NCBI GenBank assembly: GCA_019411365.1
Contig: DXQT01000002.1
Location: forward strand, 38,085-102,084
Origin: Roseburia sp.
GTDB taxonomy: Bacteria; Bacillota_A; Clostridia; Lachnospirales; Lachnospiraceae
Direction of reading: 5' to 3'
Length of the DNA: 64,000 nucleotides
Shown here: piece by piece, positions 19,606 through 29,222 of the stretch
Numbering within the stretch: position 1 is the stretch's first letter
Layout: the number at the start of each line of letters is the position of its first letter
Made by a program: the position numbers and the translations under genes
Notes under the pieces: generated by a model
Told to the model about the DNA's origin: nothing
The model's input: the letters and a program-made list of their open reading frames with translations, nothing else
The model's database searches: none

Positions 19606-20967
19606 CTATGATTCCTTTTTGATCGCTGTCGTTTGCTTTTCATCTACACCTTCTGTGTTTTCTTTCTGAAACATAATCTTAAATGTCATAAGCATTAATT
19701 TCACATCTAACCACGCTGAATATGTCTGTATATAAGTCAGATCCAGTTTTAATTTATCATATGGTGTTGTATTATATTTTCCATATACCTGTGCATACCC
19801 TGTCAATCCGGCTTTTACTTTCAGGCGGAACCGAAATTCCGGAACAATTTCTTCATATTTTTCAGCAATTTCCTGTCTTTCCGGTCTAGGACCAACAAAA
19901 GACATTTCTCCCTTTAAAATATTAAAAATCTGAGGAAGCTCGTCTAAATGCGTTCTTCGAATTATTTTTCCAACCGGTGTGATCCTGTCATCATCTTTTT
20001 TGGCAAGCTGTGCTCCCTGTTTTTCCGAATCTACTTTCATGCTGCGAAACTTGATAATCTGAAACGTCTCGCGGTCTCTCGTCAGACGCTCCTGCTTATA
20101 GAATACCGGTCCCCCATCATACAGTTTGATTGCAACTGCAATGACCAGTAAAAACGGCGATGAAATAACAATCGCGAGCAGTGCAAACACGATATCCATA
20201 GTCCTCTTTACAAATCTCTGCTCTATCGTAAGTCCCTGATTTCTTGACAACATAAGAGGTGTATCAAACAAATGGATTCGTTCCGTTCCATTTAAAATAA
20301 TATCCGATATCTTCGGTGTAATATAGGTTCTTTTATTCTGATCATAACAGAACTTTAAAATTTTATTACGGATACTTGCCGGAAGATCACATAAAACTAC
20401 CGCTTCATACTCTAATATTTTAGAATACAATGCCTCATATCCCATATAGGCGCTGGCAGTTGCACAAACATTGTACTTATCTTTTCTGGAATTAATCTTG
20501 GAAATCAGTTCTTCCGGAGAATGTTCCCCGTATATTACGATCATACGTCTTGGCGGATATAATCTGACATAAAAATATCTTACAACAAAAACGGTAGGCA
20601 GTGTCACTGCAATCTCAGCTGTCGTCAATAACAGAAGCGGTGATGCTGACATATAATCATTTGCAATCATACAAATCTGAAAATACTCGATAATATTTGC
20701 AAACAAAATTCCAAGGATCTGCGACAAACAAATATCTGTAATTCTAAGGTATCCGATCCGGTATCCGCCAAATGTACGGATAAAAAAGAACAATACCAAT
20801 GCATACATTCCGATTACTGCCCAGTTTCCTCTATTCCAGAACTTATCCTCCAATTCCGGCACATACATTTTATACCATATAAATGCAAACATTGCTGTCT
20901 CAGCCACAAGCATTACAAAATTAGCAAATAAATTCAGCAAATGTTTATATCTTTCCCTTTTCCTCAT
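19606..20967 (-). CDS. Undecaprenyl-phosphate sugar-phosphate transferase (WbaP/WcaJ-like)
   Basis: About 453 residues: five N-terminal membrane segments, a Rossmann-like CoA-binding-like middle, and the C-terminal bacterial sugar transferase domain (~240-440) with VKRTMDIVFALL, FQIIKFRSM, RRTHLDELPQIFNIL and SFVGPRPER. These enzymes start repeat-unit synthesis by moving a sugar-1-phosphate from a UDP-sugar to undecaprenyl phosphate. The frame opens at 20985, but the ATG at 20967 has GAGGT at correct spacing and is preferred. It is the second such initiator in the window (the other is at 40911), which suggests two separate lipid-linked glycans. The linked sugar is unknown. Confidence 0.87.
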   Translation of the reverse strand: MRKRERYKHLLNLFANFVMLVAETAMFAFIWYKMYVPELEDKFWNRGNWAVIGMYALVLFFFIRTFGGYRIGYLRITDICLSQILGILFANIIEYFQICMIANDYMSASPLLLLTTAEIAVTLPTVFVVRYFYVRLYPPRRMIVIYGEHSPEELISKINSRKDKYNVCATASAYMGYEALYSKILEYEAVVLCDLPASIRNKILKFCYDQNKRTYITPKISDIILNGTERIHLFDTPLMLSRNQGLTIEQRFVKRTMDIVFALLAIVISSPFLLVIAVAIKLYDGGPVFYKQERLTRDRETFQIIKFRSMKVDSEKQGAQLAKKDDDRITPVGKIIRRTHLDELPQIFNILKGEMSFVGPRPERQEIAEKYEEIVPEFRFRLKVKAGLTGYAQVYGKYNTTPYDKLKLDLTYIQTYSAWLDVKLMLMTFKIMFQKENTEGVDEKQTTAIKKES

Positions 20968-21066
20968 GAAGTACCTCACATTCATACCTTTGCATAATCT
21001 ATATTATTTTATCATAAAACCCAACCTTTGAATATATCTTACCAGAATTTTCATAAAATCTTAAAA

Positions 21067-21107
21067 ATACCCCGGCAGGATGTATGATGATCATCCCACC
21101 GGGGTAT
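21067..21107 (-). terminator. Rho-independent terminator of the PPC-domain protein gene
   Basis: A 9-bp perfect stem (ATACCCCGG/CCGGGGTAT) with an inner GGATG/CATCC extension is followed on the minus strand by a T-rich run. It lies 12 bases past the stop at 21120 and ahead of the sugar transferase gene, so it may separate the transcripts. Confidence 0.75.
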
Positions 21108-21119
21108 CTCTTTTTACTT

Positions 21120-24100
21120 TTATTTTGCTTTTGTCTTTACGGAAACAACGGAAGAATAACTTCCATATACTTTCTTCCCATTCACTTTGCGGTATGCACG
21201 GATCTTATAATAATAGGTCGTCGATTTTTTCAATTTACCGTTTTTGTAAGATGTCGTACTACCTTTGGATATGGTCTTTACTTTACTACATTTTCCATCT
21301 TTACTGTTGCTGCGGTAGATCTCATAACCGCTTGCACCTTTTACCTTTGACCAGGTCAGTTTTACATTCTTTGCATCCGACGCTTTTGCCTTTAACGTCG
21401 TCTTTGCCGGAACCGCCTTTGCAGATTTTACATTCGAAAATCCACTGGTCTGTTCTCCATTCTGTGTCTTAACAACCGTCTTGATCTTATAATAGTATGT
21501 TTTTCCGGTTTTTACACTGCCGTCTGTCCAGGAACTAGTGCCTACACTGTTGATGGTTTTGATATTCTGATAATCCCCATCCTTTGCTGTACTGCGGTAG
21601 ATCTGATAAGAAGTCGCAGCCGGTACAACTTTCCATGAAACTTTCAGTTTATTGTATGCTGTCGATTTTACGGAAGTCACGCTTGTTTTTCTGTTCTCAA
21701 TTTTATTAACACAGAGCGTGTATTCTTTTTCCACCGCATTTTTCGCAAATGCCTGCACTTTCAGGTAATAGGTTCCCTTGCTTAATTTGACAGCCTTTGA
21801 CTCTGTATAGGTACTGCCGGCATAGGAATAGATATGATCATCATCTTTTCTGCTCACTCTCTTGCCGTTTGCATTATAAAGTGTCACATACCAGCTTCTT
21901 CCCGCATCATTGATCTTCTCGTGTGCCAGACTAAAGTTGATATACTGCGCTTTTGTGAGTGTAAAGCGATAGCAGTCTTCATCTGACGTATATCCTGTGA
22001 TCACACCGTTTACCGCTTTGCCGACTTTTATGTTATCTGCCGAAGCCCAGTCACCGTTGTTCTCTGTCTCCCAACCGGAAGCCGCTTTCTGTGTCATGCA
22101 GATCGTATAGTCGCCGGTATAAAGTGTAGATGCCTGGCTGACGCATACGTAATATTCCCCTGCATCCAGTCCTAATTTACAGGATGTATAAGAAGTCTCT
22201 GTCCCGGTATTCGTAAATTTATAAATTTCACTGTTATCCTTATTGTAAAGAACAACATTATAACAGCTTGCTGTACTCTGACTGTTTTTATGTCCAAACT
22301 TAATCTGCAGATAGCCTGCTTTTGACATTTTGATCTTATAGTAATCTTTGTCTGAGGAACTGCTTGTGCTTCCGTAATAGGTTTTTCCGTTCTTTACGGT
22401 ATTTGCAGTGGCAGCAGAATCATTCGACTCCACTTCCCTGTCACTTGCTGTCTTTGCTATAATACACACATCATAGTTTACAGGATAACTCGTTCCGCTC
22501 AGTAATGTTCCCGTCGTATTTCCGGTTCCTGCGATCTTAATGTAATACTCACCTTTCGGCAATCCAAGGTTCGGCGTGGAAATGCTTGTGTCCCCGCCAC
22601 GGATCTTCGTAGTGTAGACTTCTGTATACTGGTCTTTGTCCACTTTACGGATCACGCTGAGCACAAACATGTTTGTTGTTTCCTGTCCGCTCACAACCGG
22701 ATGCGTCAGTTTCACATTGATATAACCATTTGCAGAAAGTGATGTTTTAAAATAATCTACATCGCTGTAAGTACGGATATCTCCGCTGTATGTCGTGCCG
22801 GAAACAGCCGTATTTGCTGTATCGTAAGTATCATTGCTCTCGTGCTCCCAGGTACTGCACGCCTTAAAGGTAGTTTTGATCACATAGTTTCCGCCGTAAT
22901 ATGCATTCTGACCTGCCACTTTAATATAATATTTACCTGCTGACAGTCCCAGTTTGATGGAATCCGTGGATTCATCTTCCGCTTTACTGGTCATTTCGTA
23001 GATCGAATTGCCGGAAGTATCACAGACTGTAACTGCATAAATAGCCTTATTCTGCCGTCCTGTAACTTTCGAATGCTGCAGATTGATCACGATATATCCG
23101 TCTTTTGTTGTCTGAAAACCATAATAATCAGAATCACTGACACCATACAGACTTCCGTAAACTGCCTTGCCTGATGTCATTGTGTCTGCTGTATTTATAT
23201 CATCATTGCTCTCGCTCTCCCAGTTGTCTGCATTCGTCCAGGATGCCTTCAGCTTGTACGTCTCTCCATTTGCTCCCTGAACTGTCAGTGAACCTGACGC
23301 ATCCATATATTGGATTCCTGATACTTTCAGATAATAGGTTCCGGCGTCAAGTCCAAAATTAACCGACTCGGTTTTCTCCTCGTCTTTTTTACTCGTCATT
23401 GTATACATCGTATTTCCGGCAGCATCACAGACTGCCACGCTGTAAATATCTGTTGAAAGCCTGCCGCTCACTTTATCGTGCTGTAACTGAAATGAAAGAT
23501 ATCCTTTTGTGGTGGATGTGATCTTATAATAATCGGTATCCGATGCAGAGGAAATGCTTCCTGTTATCGTCTGACCCAATCTGTCATAATTATCTGCTGT
23601 GGCAATCGTATTATTTTGTTCTGTCTCACAATAGGTATCTTCATACTGTACGCTGAAGCTGTAAGCTGCAGACCCGACTGTAAGTACTCCGGTTCCGGTA
23701 ATCTGTACATAATAAGTACCGGCATCCAGTCCTATTTTCGCCGTCTGGTTCTGTGTATCCTGCATTCCGCTTGTTACAGTGACTAACCCACCAACCTGAT
23801 CGGCAATAAAATCAATCCTCCAGGCCGTACTGTTGCTTGCGCTCGATAAATTCACATGTGCAAATTTCAGTTGTACCATACCGGCTTTGCTCATCGTAAA
23901 TTTATACCAATGTGTAACAGATGTTCTGGATGTCGTTGCATTATAAGTTGTATTCAGTCCAATCGATGTTGCTGCCGCATAGGTACTTCCCGGAGTCACA
24001 TTTCCGTCCTTCTTTAGAATATCTTCACTTTCTTCTTTCTCCGTGTCTGCCGCTTCGGTATCCCCGATGAGTGCCTCTGTACTTTCTGTATCGTCAGTCA

Positions 24101-24581
24101 TCTCTGAATCTTCTGTTGCCTGCGTACTCTCTGTATTTTCAGTCGTCTCAGGAATTTCTGTACTCTCCGTATCTGTCGGCATCTCAGAATTTTCTGTACT
24201 CTCTGTACCTGCCGGTATCTCAGAACTTTCTGTACTCTCTGTATCTGCCGGTATCTCAGAACTTTCTGTGCTCTCCGTATCTGCCGGTATTTCAGAGGTT
24301 TCTTCTGATTCAGTAGTTTCTGTCACTTCTGCTTTGCTCTCTGTTCCGGCTTCTTCTGTCTCAGCTTTTTCTCCAGCTCCGGTTTTTTCCGTTGTTTCAG
24401 AGTCTTTCATAGCCTCCGCCGACTCCGGAACCTCTGTCAGTTCCGTAAGTTCTGTTACCTCTGTTTCATTCTGCCCACCGGCTGCATATACCACCTGCTC
24501 CGCCGGAACCGCTGTCATGCAAAGACTTAATGCCATAAGCCATGCAGCAATTCTTTTCCCTGCCTGATGTCTTTTTTTCAT
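21120..24581 (-). CDS. Large secreted surface protein with PPC-like repeats and two Fn3-like domains
   Basis: 1153 residues. The start has an AAGGAGG site. A signal peptide (MKKRHQAGKRIAAWLMALSL) precedes an acidic Glu/Ser/Thr/Pro repeat linker (~40-190). Then come about six repeats, each with E-xx-ND-xx-xTAxT and DxDYYKIxxxxxGYxxxxLxH, the form of the bacterial pre-peptidase C-terminal (PPC) domain. Two Fn3-like modules form the C-terminal ~190 residues. No catalytic domain is apparent, so a structural or glycan-binding role outside the cell is likely. No sortase motif is present and the C-terminus is short and basic. The gene follows the membrane protein gene at 24638 by 56 bases. Confidence 0.75.
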   Translation of the reverse strand: MKKRHQAGKRIAAWLMALSLCMTAVPAEQVVYAAGGQNETEVTELTELTEVPESAEAMKDSETTEKTGAGEKAETEEAGTESKAEVTETTESEETSEIPADTESTESSEIPADTESTESSEIPAGTESTENSEMPTDTESTEIPETTENTESTQATEDSEMTDDTESTEALIGDTEAADTEKEESEDILKKDGNVTPGSTYAAATSIGLNTTYNATTSRTSVTHWYKFTMSKAGMVQLKFAHVNLSSASNSTAWRIDFIADQVGGLVTVTSGMQDTQNQTAKIGLDAGTYYVQITGTGVLTVGSAAYSFSVQYEDTYCETEQNNTIATADNYDRLGQTITGSISSASDTDYYKITSTTKGYLSFQLQHDKVSGRLSTDIYSVAVCDAAGNTMYTMTSKKDEEKTESVNFGLDAGTYYLKVSGIQYMDASGSLTVQGANGETYKLKASWTNADNWESESNDDINTADTMTSGKAVYGSLYGVSDSDYYGFQTTKDGYIVINLQHSKVTGRQNKAIYAVTVCDTSGNSIYEMTSKAEDESTDSIKLGLSAGKYYIKVAGQNAYYGGNYVIKTTFKACSTWEHESNDTYDTANTAVSGTTYSGDIRTYSDVDYFKTSLSANGYINVKLTHPVVSGQETTNMFVLSVIRKVDKDQYTEVYTTKIRGGDTSISTPNLGLPKGEYYIKIAGTGNTTGTLLSGTSYPVNYDVCIIAKTASDREVESNDSAATANTVKNGKTYYGSTSSSSDKDYYKIKMSKAGYLQIKFGHKNSQSTASCYNVVLYNKDNSEIYKFTNTGTETSYTSCKLGLDAGEYYVCVSQASTLYTGDYTICMTQKAASGWETENNGDWASADNIKVGKAVNGVITGYTSDEDCYRFTLTKAQYINFSLAHEKINDAGRSWYVTLYNANGKRVSRKDDDHIYSYAGSTYTESKAVKLSKGTYYLKVQAFAKNAVEKEYTLCVNKIENRKTSVTSVKSTAYNKLKVSWKVVPAATSYQIYRSTAKDGDYQNIKTINSVGTSSWTDGSVKTGKTYYYKIKTVVKTQNGEQTSGFSNVKSAKAVPAKTTLKAKASDAKNVKLTWSKVKGASGYEIYRSNSKDGKCSKVKTISKGSTTSYKNGKLKKSTTYYYKIRAYRKVNGKKVYGSYSSVVSVKTKAK
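24145..24300. repeat. 36-bp in-frame tandem repeat, about four copies
   Basis: Near-identical 36-base units start at 24181, 24217 and 24253, with a diverged copy before and a partial one after. On the minus strand each encodes TESTESSEIPAD-like sequence in the linker of the PPC-domain protein. Copies differ by only a few bases, so the array looks recently expanded. Confidence 0.85.
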
Positions 24582-24637
24582 TTGGATCTTCCTCCTTGTT
24601 TCTCAAACAAACCATTTCCAAAATCTGATATCACAAA

Positions 24638-26782
24638 TTATTTATATTCTGTGCTGAAACTGTCTCCCGCACATTTTATGATCTTGCCTGATTCATTCTC
24701 AAATACTGTTTCCTGTCCATCCAAATAATACTGATTTTCCTGATAATAAGAATCGCCATACAATACTGTAATATACTTGATTCCAAGTTGATTTAAATTA
24801 TCGAGATTTTCTTTCGGATTAAAATTCCATGTATAACAATCCGTAGACTTCTGTTTGGTTTTCTGCCGGTAAATGATAAAATCAAGGCAGGATTCCTTTG
24901 CTGCCATCAAAGGTACCCTTTCATTCTTTAAATGTTTCTTCACATACTTATACAGTTCTAATTTTCCCTCATCATAACCATTTACATATGGAAGTATCTT
25001 GCACCAGCTTTCTCCCGGGAATGTCAGGATCGCAGCACGTTCATTTTCATACACCGCTTTACACAGTGAAAAATAATTTTCATACTGCTGATAGATCTTA
25101 TCCTCTTTATCCACAAAAATCTTCGTGATGCCATTTTTATCCATCTTGACAAGAATATCCATCAGTTCTCTGTTATACGGCTTATATTTTCTCGTATTCT
25201 GAGCCCGCATGCCATCAAACCAGTAAAAAGTCCTGTCATCAGCCACCAGCGCCGGGATCTTATCATCATCGAGTTCCTCTGCCGCATAAGACATCACTTC
25301 CATAAGATCTGGTAAAATCGTGTATTCCCCATAGTCTTTCTGTGATGTATCTAGATTATTCCAATAGATTGCCAGAAAATGTTTCGGTACGGATGCCTCA
25401 TTATATCCGGGATCAAATTCCCACATGTTCATATCATAATTTGTAAAAGTAAATAACGCAAGTATTCCAATAAATCCAACATATGCATAAAATCCTGCAA
25501 GCTGTTTTTCATCTGCAAGGATATCTGCTGCCATCACGCAAAGCAGCCAGCCGAACAGCCAGAGATTATAGTAGATCTTAAAATAATAATAAAATGACAT
25601 CATGTGATTTATCAGAAATCCGTACATCACACAGGTGCATACCACCATAAAAAGTGCCATCACAGGGATCGCCGCCGGATATTTCTTTTTTTTCAGCAGA
25701 TAAAACAGTACGATAAATGCTGCCGGTATGAAATAGATCAGATCTGCATACACGGAATGATACATTCCGCCCGCCTTGCTGACGTAAGTTATCATCTTGT
25801 CAAAAGAGCCGCCCCATTTATCCATAAATAAGACAAATACTGCTGCCGCTGCAATGACTACGACAACCAAAAATCCTGCTATCATTTTTTTGTTTATCTT
25901 TTTTTGCCGGATCGCGAGTACAAATAATGCCAGGATCACCGCCGCTGAATTGAGCGGGATAAACAGTGCATTACAACATGTATTTGCGTACAATGCAAAC
26001 AGCAGTAAGATCACATTGCACTTATAATTTTTCGGATACCGCTCCAGCAGAAGCAGGGCATAGACTAAAAGCATCAGTATCATAACACCAATACTCCAGT
26101 ATACAAATCCGCCTGTCATGTAACTGTATGCAGGATATCCCCAGAAATATCCCAGTGCAAACACCGGTGCAAAAATCCGCACGATCTTTTTCTCACTGAC
26201 CGTGAGCATCAGTACATAACACATCCACACTTCCAGCACATGCATGAAAATATCCGCAAAAATAAACGCTTTATAATATTTTGAAACGATCAGAATCGGA
26301 CTGAATATCTCAATAAACATTGCATTGACAAATGCAGAAAAATAAATGTGCTTGCCTAAGACTCCCTGCTTTACAATGACCATTGCATCATTAAAATGAT
26401 TTGCCGGATCTGAATTGATATAACTCAGCCGCAAATATGGAGTAAACATATGTAGTGAAACTGCAATCACGATTCCTGCAAGAACTGCTAATACAGCAAT
26501 ATCTGTTATCCTCACAAATATCCGCTGCATTTTTTTCTTTTTAATGATCATTCCCCATAACAGGAGCACCGCTGCCGCCATTGAAATACATGTGGATTTA
26601 AGATTCACCGGTATTCCCACCAGTTGAAACATGAACGCCCAAAACGACTGATAACAGAAAATAGCCATAATTCCCATCACTGCCACTTTTATCATATTGA
26701 TCTTTCCATCAATTTTCGGTACCAGTATTATCCCCATTAAAAATGCAAGAAAGAGCAGCACAAAAATTACTGATATTATCAT
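24638..26782 (-). CDS. Polytopic membrane protein, glycosyltransferase GT-C-like, substrate unknown
   Basis: 714 residues. Roughly the first 450 contain a dozen or more hydrophobic segments separated by short loops. The remaining ~250 are soluble with alternating alpha/beta character. This is the layout of GT-C-type enzymes that use lipid-linked sugars at the outer face, and of uncharacterised Lachnospiraceae surface-glycan membrane proteins. An acidic stretch in the first outer loop (YINSDPANHFNDA) could play the catalytic Asp role, but that is only a guess. It overlaps the upstream gene by 4 bases (ATGA), so they are coupled. Confidence 0.55.
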   Translation of the reverse strand: MIISVIFVLLFLAFLMGIILVPKIDGKINMIKVAVMGIMAIFCYQSFWAFMFQLVGIPVNLKSTCISMAAAVLLLWGMIIKKKKMQRIFVRITDIAVLAVLAGIVIAVSLHMFTPYLRLSYINSDPANHFNDAMVIVKQGVLGKHIYFSAFVNAMFIEIFSPILIVSKYYKAFIFADIFMHVLEVWMCYVLMLTVSEKKIVRIFAPVFALGYFWGYPAYSYMTGGFVYWSIGVMILMLLVYALLLLERYPKNYKCNVILLLFALYANTCCNALFIPLNSAAVILALFVLAIRQKKINKKMIAGFLVVVVIAAAAVFVLFMDKWGGSFDKMITYVSKAGGMYHSVYADLIYFIPAAFIVLFYLLKKKKYPAAIPVMALFMVVCTCVMYGFLINHMMSFYYYFKIYYNLWLFGWLLCVMAADILADEKQLAGFYAYVGFIGILALFTFTNYDMNMWEFDPGYNEASVPKHFLAIYWNNLDTSQKDYGEYTILPDLMEVMSYAAEELDDDKIPALVADDRTFYWFDGMRAQNTRKYKPYNRELMDILVKMDKNGITKIFVDKEDKIYQQYENYFSLCKAVYENERAAILTFPGESWCKILPYVNGYDEGKLELYKYVKKHLKNERVPLMAAKESCLDFIIYRQKTKQKSTDCYTWNFNPKENLDNLNQLGIKYITVLYGDSYYQENQYYLDGQETVFENESGKIIKCAGDSFSTEYK

Positions 26783-27777
26783 ATGTAATCCTCATTCACA
26801 AATATTTTTTTCACATCTGCAGTAAATTGCTGATGTTCATTTCTAATATAACTTCTGTAACCGTCAAAATCAACCTTGTGCACATCAAAATTACAGATAC
26901 AATCCCTGATGCATGATATAATATCTTCTTTTTTCGCACATGACTCATCAAATTTATATGTTTCCGGAATACATACATCCTCCGCGAATGCCGCGGCTCC
27001 CCTCTTTCCAGTAATAACGATACAGCCGGAAATTGCCGCCTCCCTTGGTATTCTGTCTTTCCCCGGATGATTTCCAAAATCGATATAAACCTTGCTTTTA
27101 CTCATGCAGGAACGCATCTCTTCCGTCGTCATCCCGATCAGCGGTACCCACCTGAGATCCTGTGCCATCTCACGGAGCGCCTTTGTGAATGCAGCCCCTT
27201 TTTTGGGATTATAAAGGACTACATCTTCTTTCTTTTCGCGAAGTGCCGCTTCTTCCCCGGCAAGGTAAATATCATTTACATAATCAGACAGATAACGTAC
27301 CTGCTTCCCGCTAATCCCGATCGTTTCCAGATAATGGATCGCATAGTAAGACTGACACAGATGCATCTTTGCCTTTTTTACAAAATCCGTTTTATCTTTC
27401 AGTTTTCCGGTGAGCAAGGCTTTTATGGCGCGCAATGTGCCATTTGCACGCCTTCTATCCACAAAACTGTTATGAATCAGATAGTTATCCACAGAAAGCC
27501 ACCAGATATACACGGAAAGATTCTGATATCTCGCCGTTCTCTCACAGTAAATCTCCGGCACAACTAAAATATTTCCTTTTTCATCCTCTATCTCTTCCTC
27601 ACGCAGATAACCGTCCGTATATTCCAGAAAAGCGGGATTCATGCCAGGATGTTCTTCTGATATCTCAGTATAAACAATTCCTGCAGGAACTTTCACATCC
27701 GTCAGGGTCTTTACAAGCTGATGCAGAAGTTCTGTTCCGCCGGTCTTTACATCCGCCGGACATAATACGTAGATCAT
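26779..27777 (-). CDS. GT-B-like glycosyltransferase
   Basis: 332 residues. The N-terminus (MIYVLCPADVKTGGTELLHQ) has the glycine-rich acceptor-domain loop of GT4-like enzymes. The C-terminal half (VYIDFGNHPGKDRIPREAAI) corresponds to the donor-site region with an EX7E-like acidic pair only partly preserved. It is somewhat shorter than the GT4 enzymes at 32969-36586. The gene overlaps both neighbours by 4 bases: the flippase gene upstream and the membrane protein gene downstream. It is probably part of repeat-unit assembly. The family assignment is moderate only. Confidence 0.55.
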   Translation of the reverse strand: MIYVLCPADVKTGGTELLHQLVKTLTDVKVPAGIVYTEISEEHPGMNPAFLEYTDGYLREEEIEDEKGNILVVPEIYCERTARYQNLSVYIWWLSVDNYLIHNSFVDRRRANGTLRAIKALLTGKLKDKTDFVKKAKMHLCQSYYAIHYLETIGISGKQVRYLSDYVNDIYLAGEEAALREKKEDVVLYNPKKGAAFTKALREMAQDLRWVPLIGMTTEEMRSCMSKSKVYIDFGNHPGKDRIPREAAISGCIVITGKRGAAAFAEDVCIPETYKFDESCAKKEDIISCIRDCICNFDVHKVDFDGYRSYIRNEHQQFTADVKKIFVNEDYI

Positions 27778-29222
27778 TGTTTTTCTCTCCTTAATAATGT
27801 CTGCTTATACTCCATGCAAACTGGATTGCGAAGCATAATGCATAAAGCAAAATATGAGACCACCCCTGTCACTACTGTTGCTGCAAGCCGCAGAAATTCT
27901 CCATTTGCCATGCTCATGACAATCCATGTAAGTGCCCCCATAAAAGCTACCGCGATCACGGTTTTTGCCAAATATCCTCTTCTTAATCTTACCTGAATGT
28001 GTTTCACGGAAAAACATACACAGCAGACAGTAACCAGTGCTTCGCTGATGACCGATGCCGCTGCCGCACCATTCTGGGCAAACCGCGGAATCATGGAAAA
28101 ATTAAGACAGACATTTGACACTGCCCCAACGATCGTACAGAAAAGAAGCTTTTTTTCCTCTCCAAATGTTAAAAGCACCTGTGTCCCAAATAAATTGCTG
28201 AACCCAAGCGCGAGCGTTAAAAGTGCCGCGATCCGGAGTGTCTCCCCTGCCGGTGCAAAACTTTCGCCAAACATCACGACCATCAGATCATCTGCTGTCA
28301 GCATCAGCCCCACACAACATGGCAGGAACAAAAACAGCATGATCTCAAATACCCTGCTTACGATCCGTCCACACGATTCATCATCACCTTCCATATGATA
28401 CTGGCTTAAATGCGGAAGTAATGTTCCCCCGATTGCTGTAATGACTGTAATGATGATCTTCACGACTTTCATCGCATTTGTATAATAACCAACGTTTTTT
28501 TCATCACACAAAAGTCCAAGCATCGTGGTGTCTAACATCGTATAAAGTTCGATCGCAACTGTCGTTCCGAGCATGATAAAGATCGGTTTCATATGCGGCA
28601 GGATCTTTATGCCATGGCATGTCAGACGGATACCAAACTTTCTTAACTGCAGCATATTGATAATATAATTTGCCCCTGTCGTCAAAACGATCACAAGCAT
28701 ATACCGCACATAATCTTCACTGCTCCGGATAAACACAAAGATTGCCGCAAGTGAGATCACTTTTACAACAAAACTGCGGATTGCAATATATTTGAATGCC
28801 TCCTGCCCCTGATAAAACCAGTCTACATTAAACGCATTAAATATGATCAGAAGTCCTGCCGCAAGTGAGATCATCTTACGTGAAGAAAAATACGGCAGAT
28901 TCAGGATCAGTGCATAATACAGTGCCGTACAGATCAGCGTGGAGATCAGATTGATAAAAAAGAGAGACGAAAAAAGTTCCTTTGTCTGCTCCTCATCCTT
29001 ACGCCTTCTTGCAATCTCCCTGATCCCGTAATTGGGGATTCCAAGGGACGCTGCCAGTACAAAATACTGCGCGATATTCTGTGCATATGCAACTTTTCCG
29101 ACTCCATCCGACATCAGTACCCTTCCAAGGTATGCTGCAGAAACCAGCGGAAAAAGCGCATCCAGGAGTTTATAAATTACATTGTAAACTGAATTTTGAA
29201 ATAATCCGTCATGTTTACTCAT
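27774..29222 (-). CDS. Wzx-type polysaccharide flippase
   Basis: 482 residues with about 12-14 predicted membrane segments and a typical MOP-superfamily start (QNSVYNVIYKLLDALFPLVS then AYLGRVL). The segment GIPNYGIREIARRR is the family's cytoplasmic motif. It should move the undecaprenyl-linked repeat unit to the outer face for polymerisation. The length is normal for RfbX-like flippases. It overlaps the preceding GT2 gene by 8 bases and the following gene by 4. It implies a Wzx/Wzy pathway here, alongside two ABC exporters. Confidence 0.85.
   Translation of the reverse strand: MSKHDGLFQNSVYNVIYKLLDALFPLVSAAYLGRVLMSDGVGKVAYAQNIAQYFVLAASLGIPNYGIREIARRRKDEEQTKELFSSLFFINLISTLICTALYYALILNLPYFSSRKMISLAAGLLIIFNAFNVDWFYQGQEAFKYIAIRSFVVKVISLAAIFVFIRSSEDYVRYMLVIVLTTGANYIINMLQLRKFGIRLTCHGIKILPHMKPIFIMLGTTVAIELYTMLDTTMLGLLCDEKNVGYYTNAMKVVKIIITVITAIGGTLLPHLSQYHMEGDDESCGRIVSRVFEIMLFLFLPCCVGLMLTADDLMVVMFGESFAPAGETLRIAALLTLALGFSNLFGTQVLLTFGEEKKLLFCTIVGAVSNVCLNFSMIPRFAQNGAAAASVISEALVTVCCVCFSVKHIQVRLRRGYLAKTVIAVAFMGALTWIVMSMANGEFLRLAATVVTGVVSYFALCIMLRNPVCMEYKQTLLRREKQ

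Noticed and set aside
24043..24567. Long plus-strand ORF opposite the PPC protein linker (and a similar one at 19014-19359)
   Set aside because: They are mirror frames of low-complexity Ser/Thr/Glu codons; the minus-strand genes have signal peptides, domains and ribosome binding sites.
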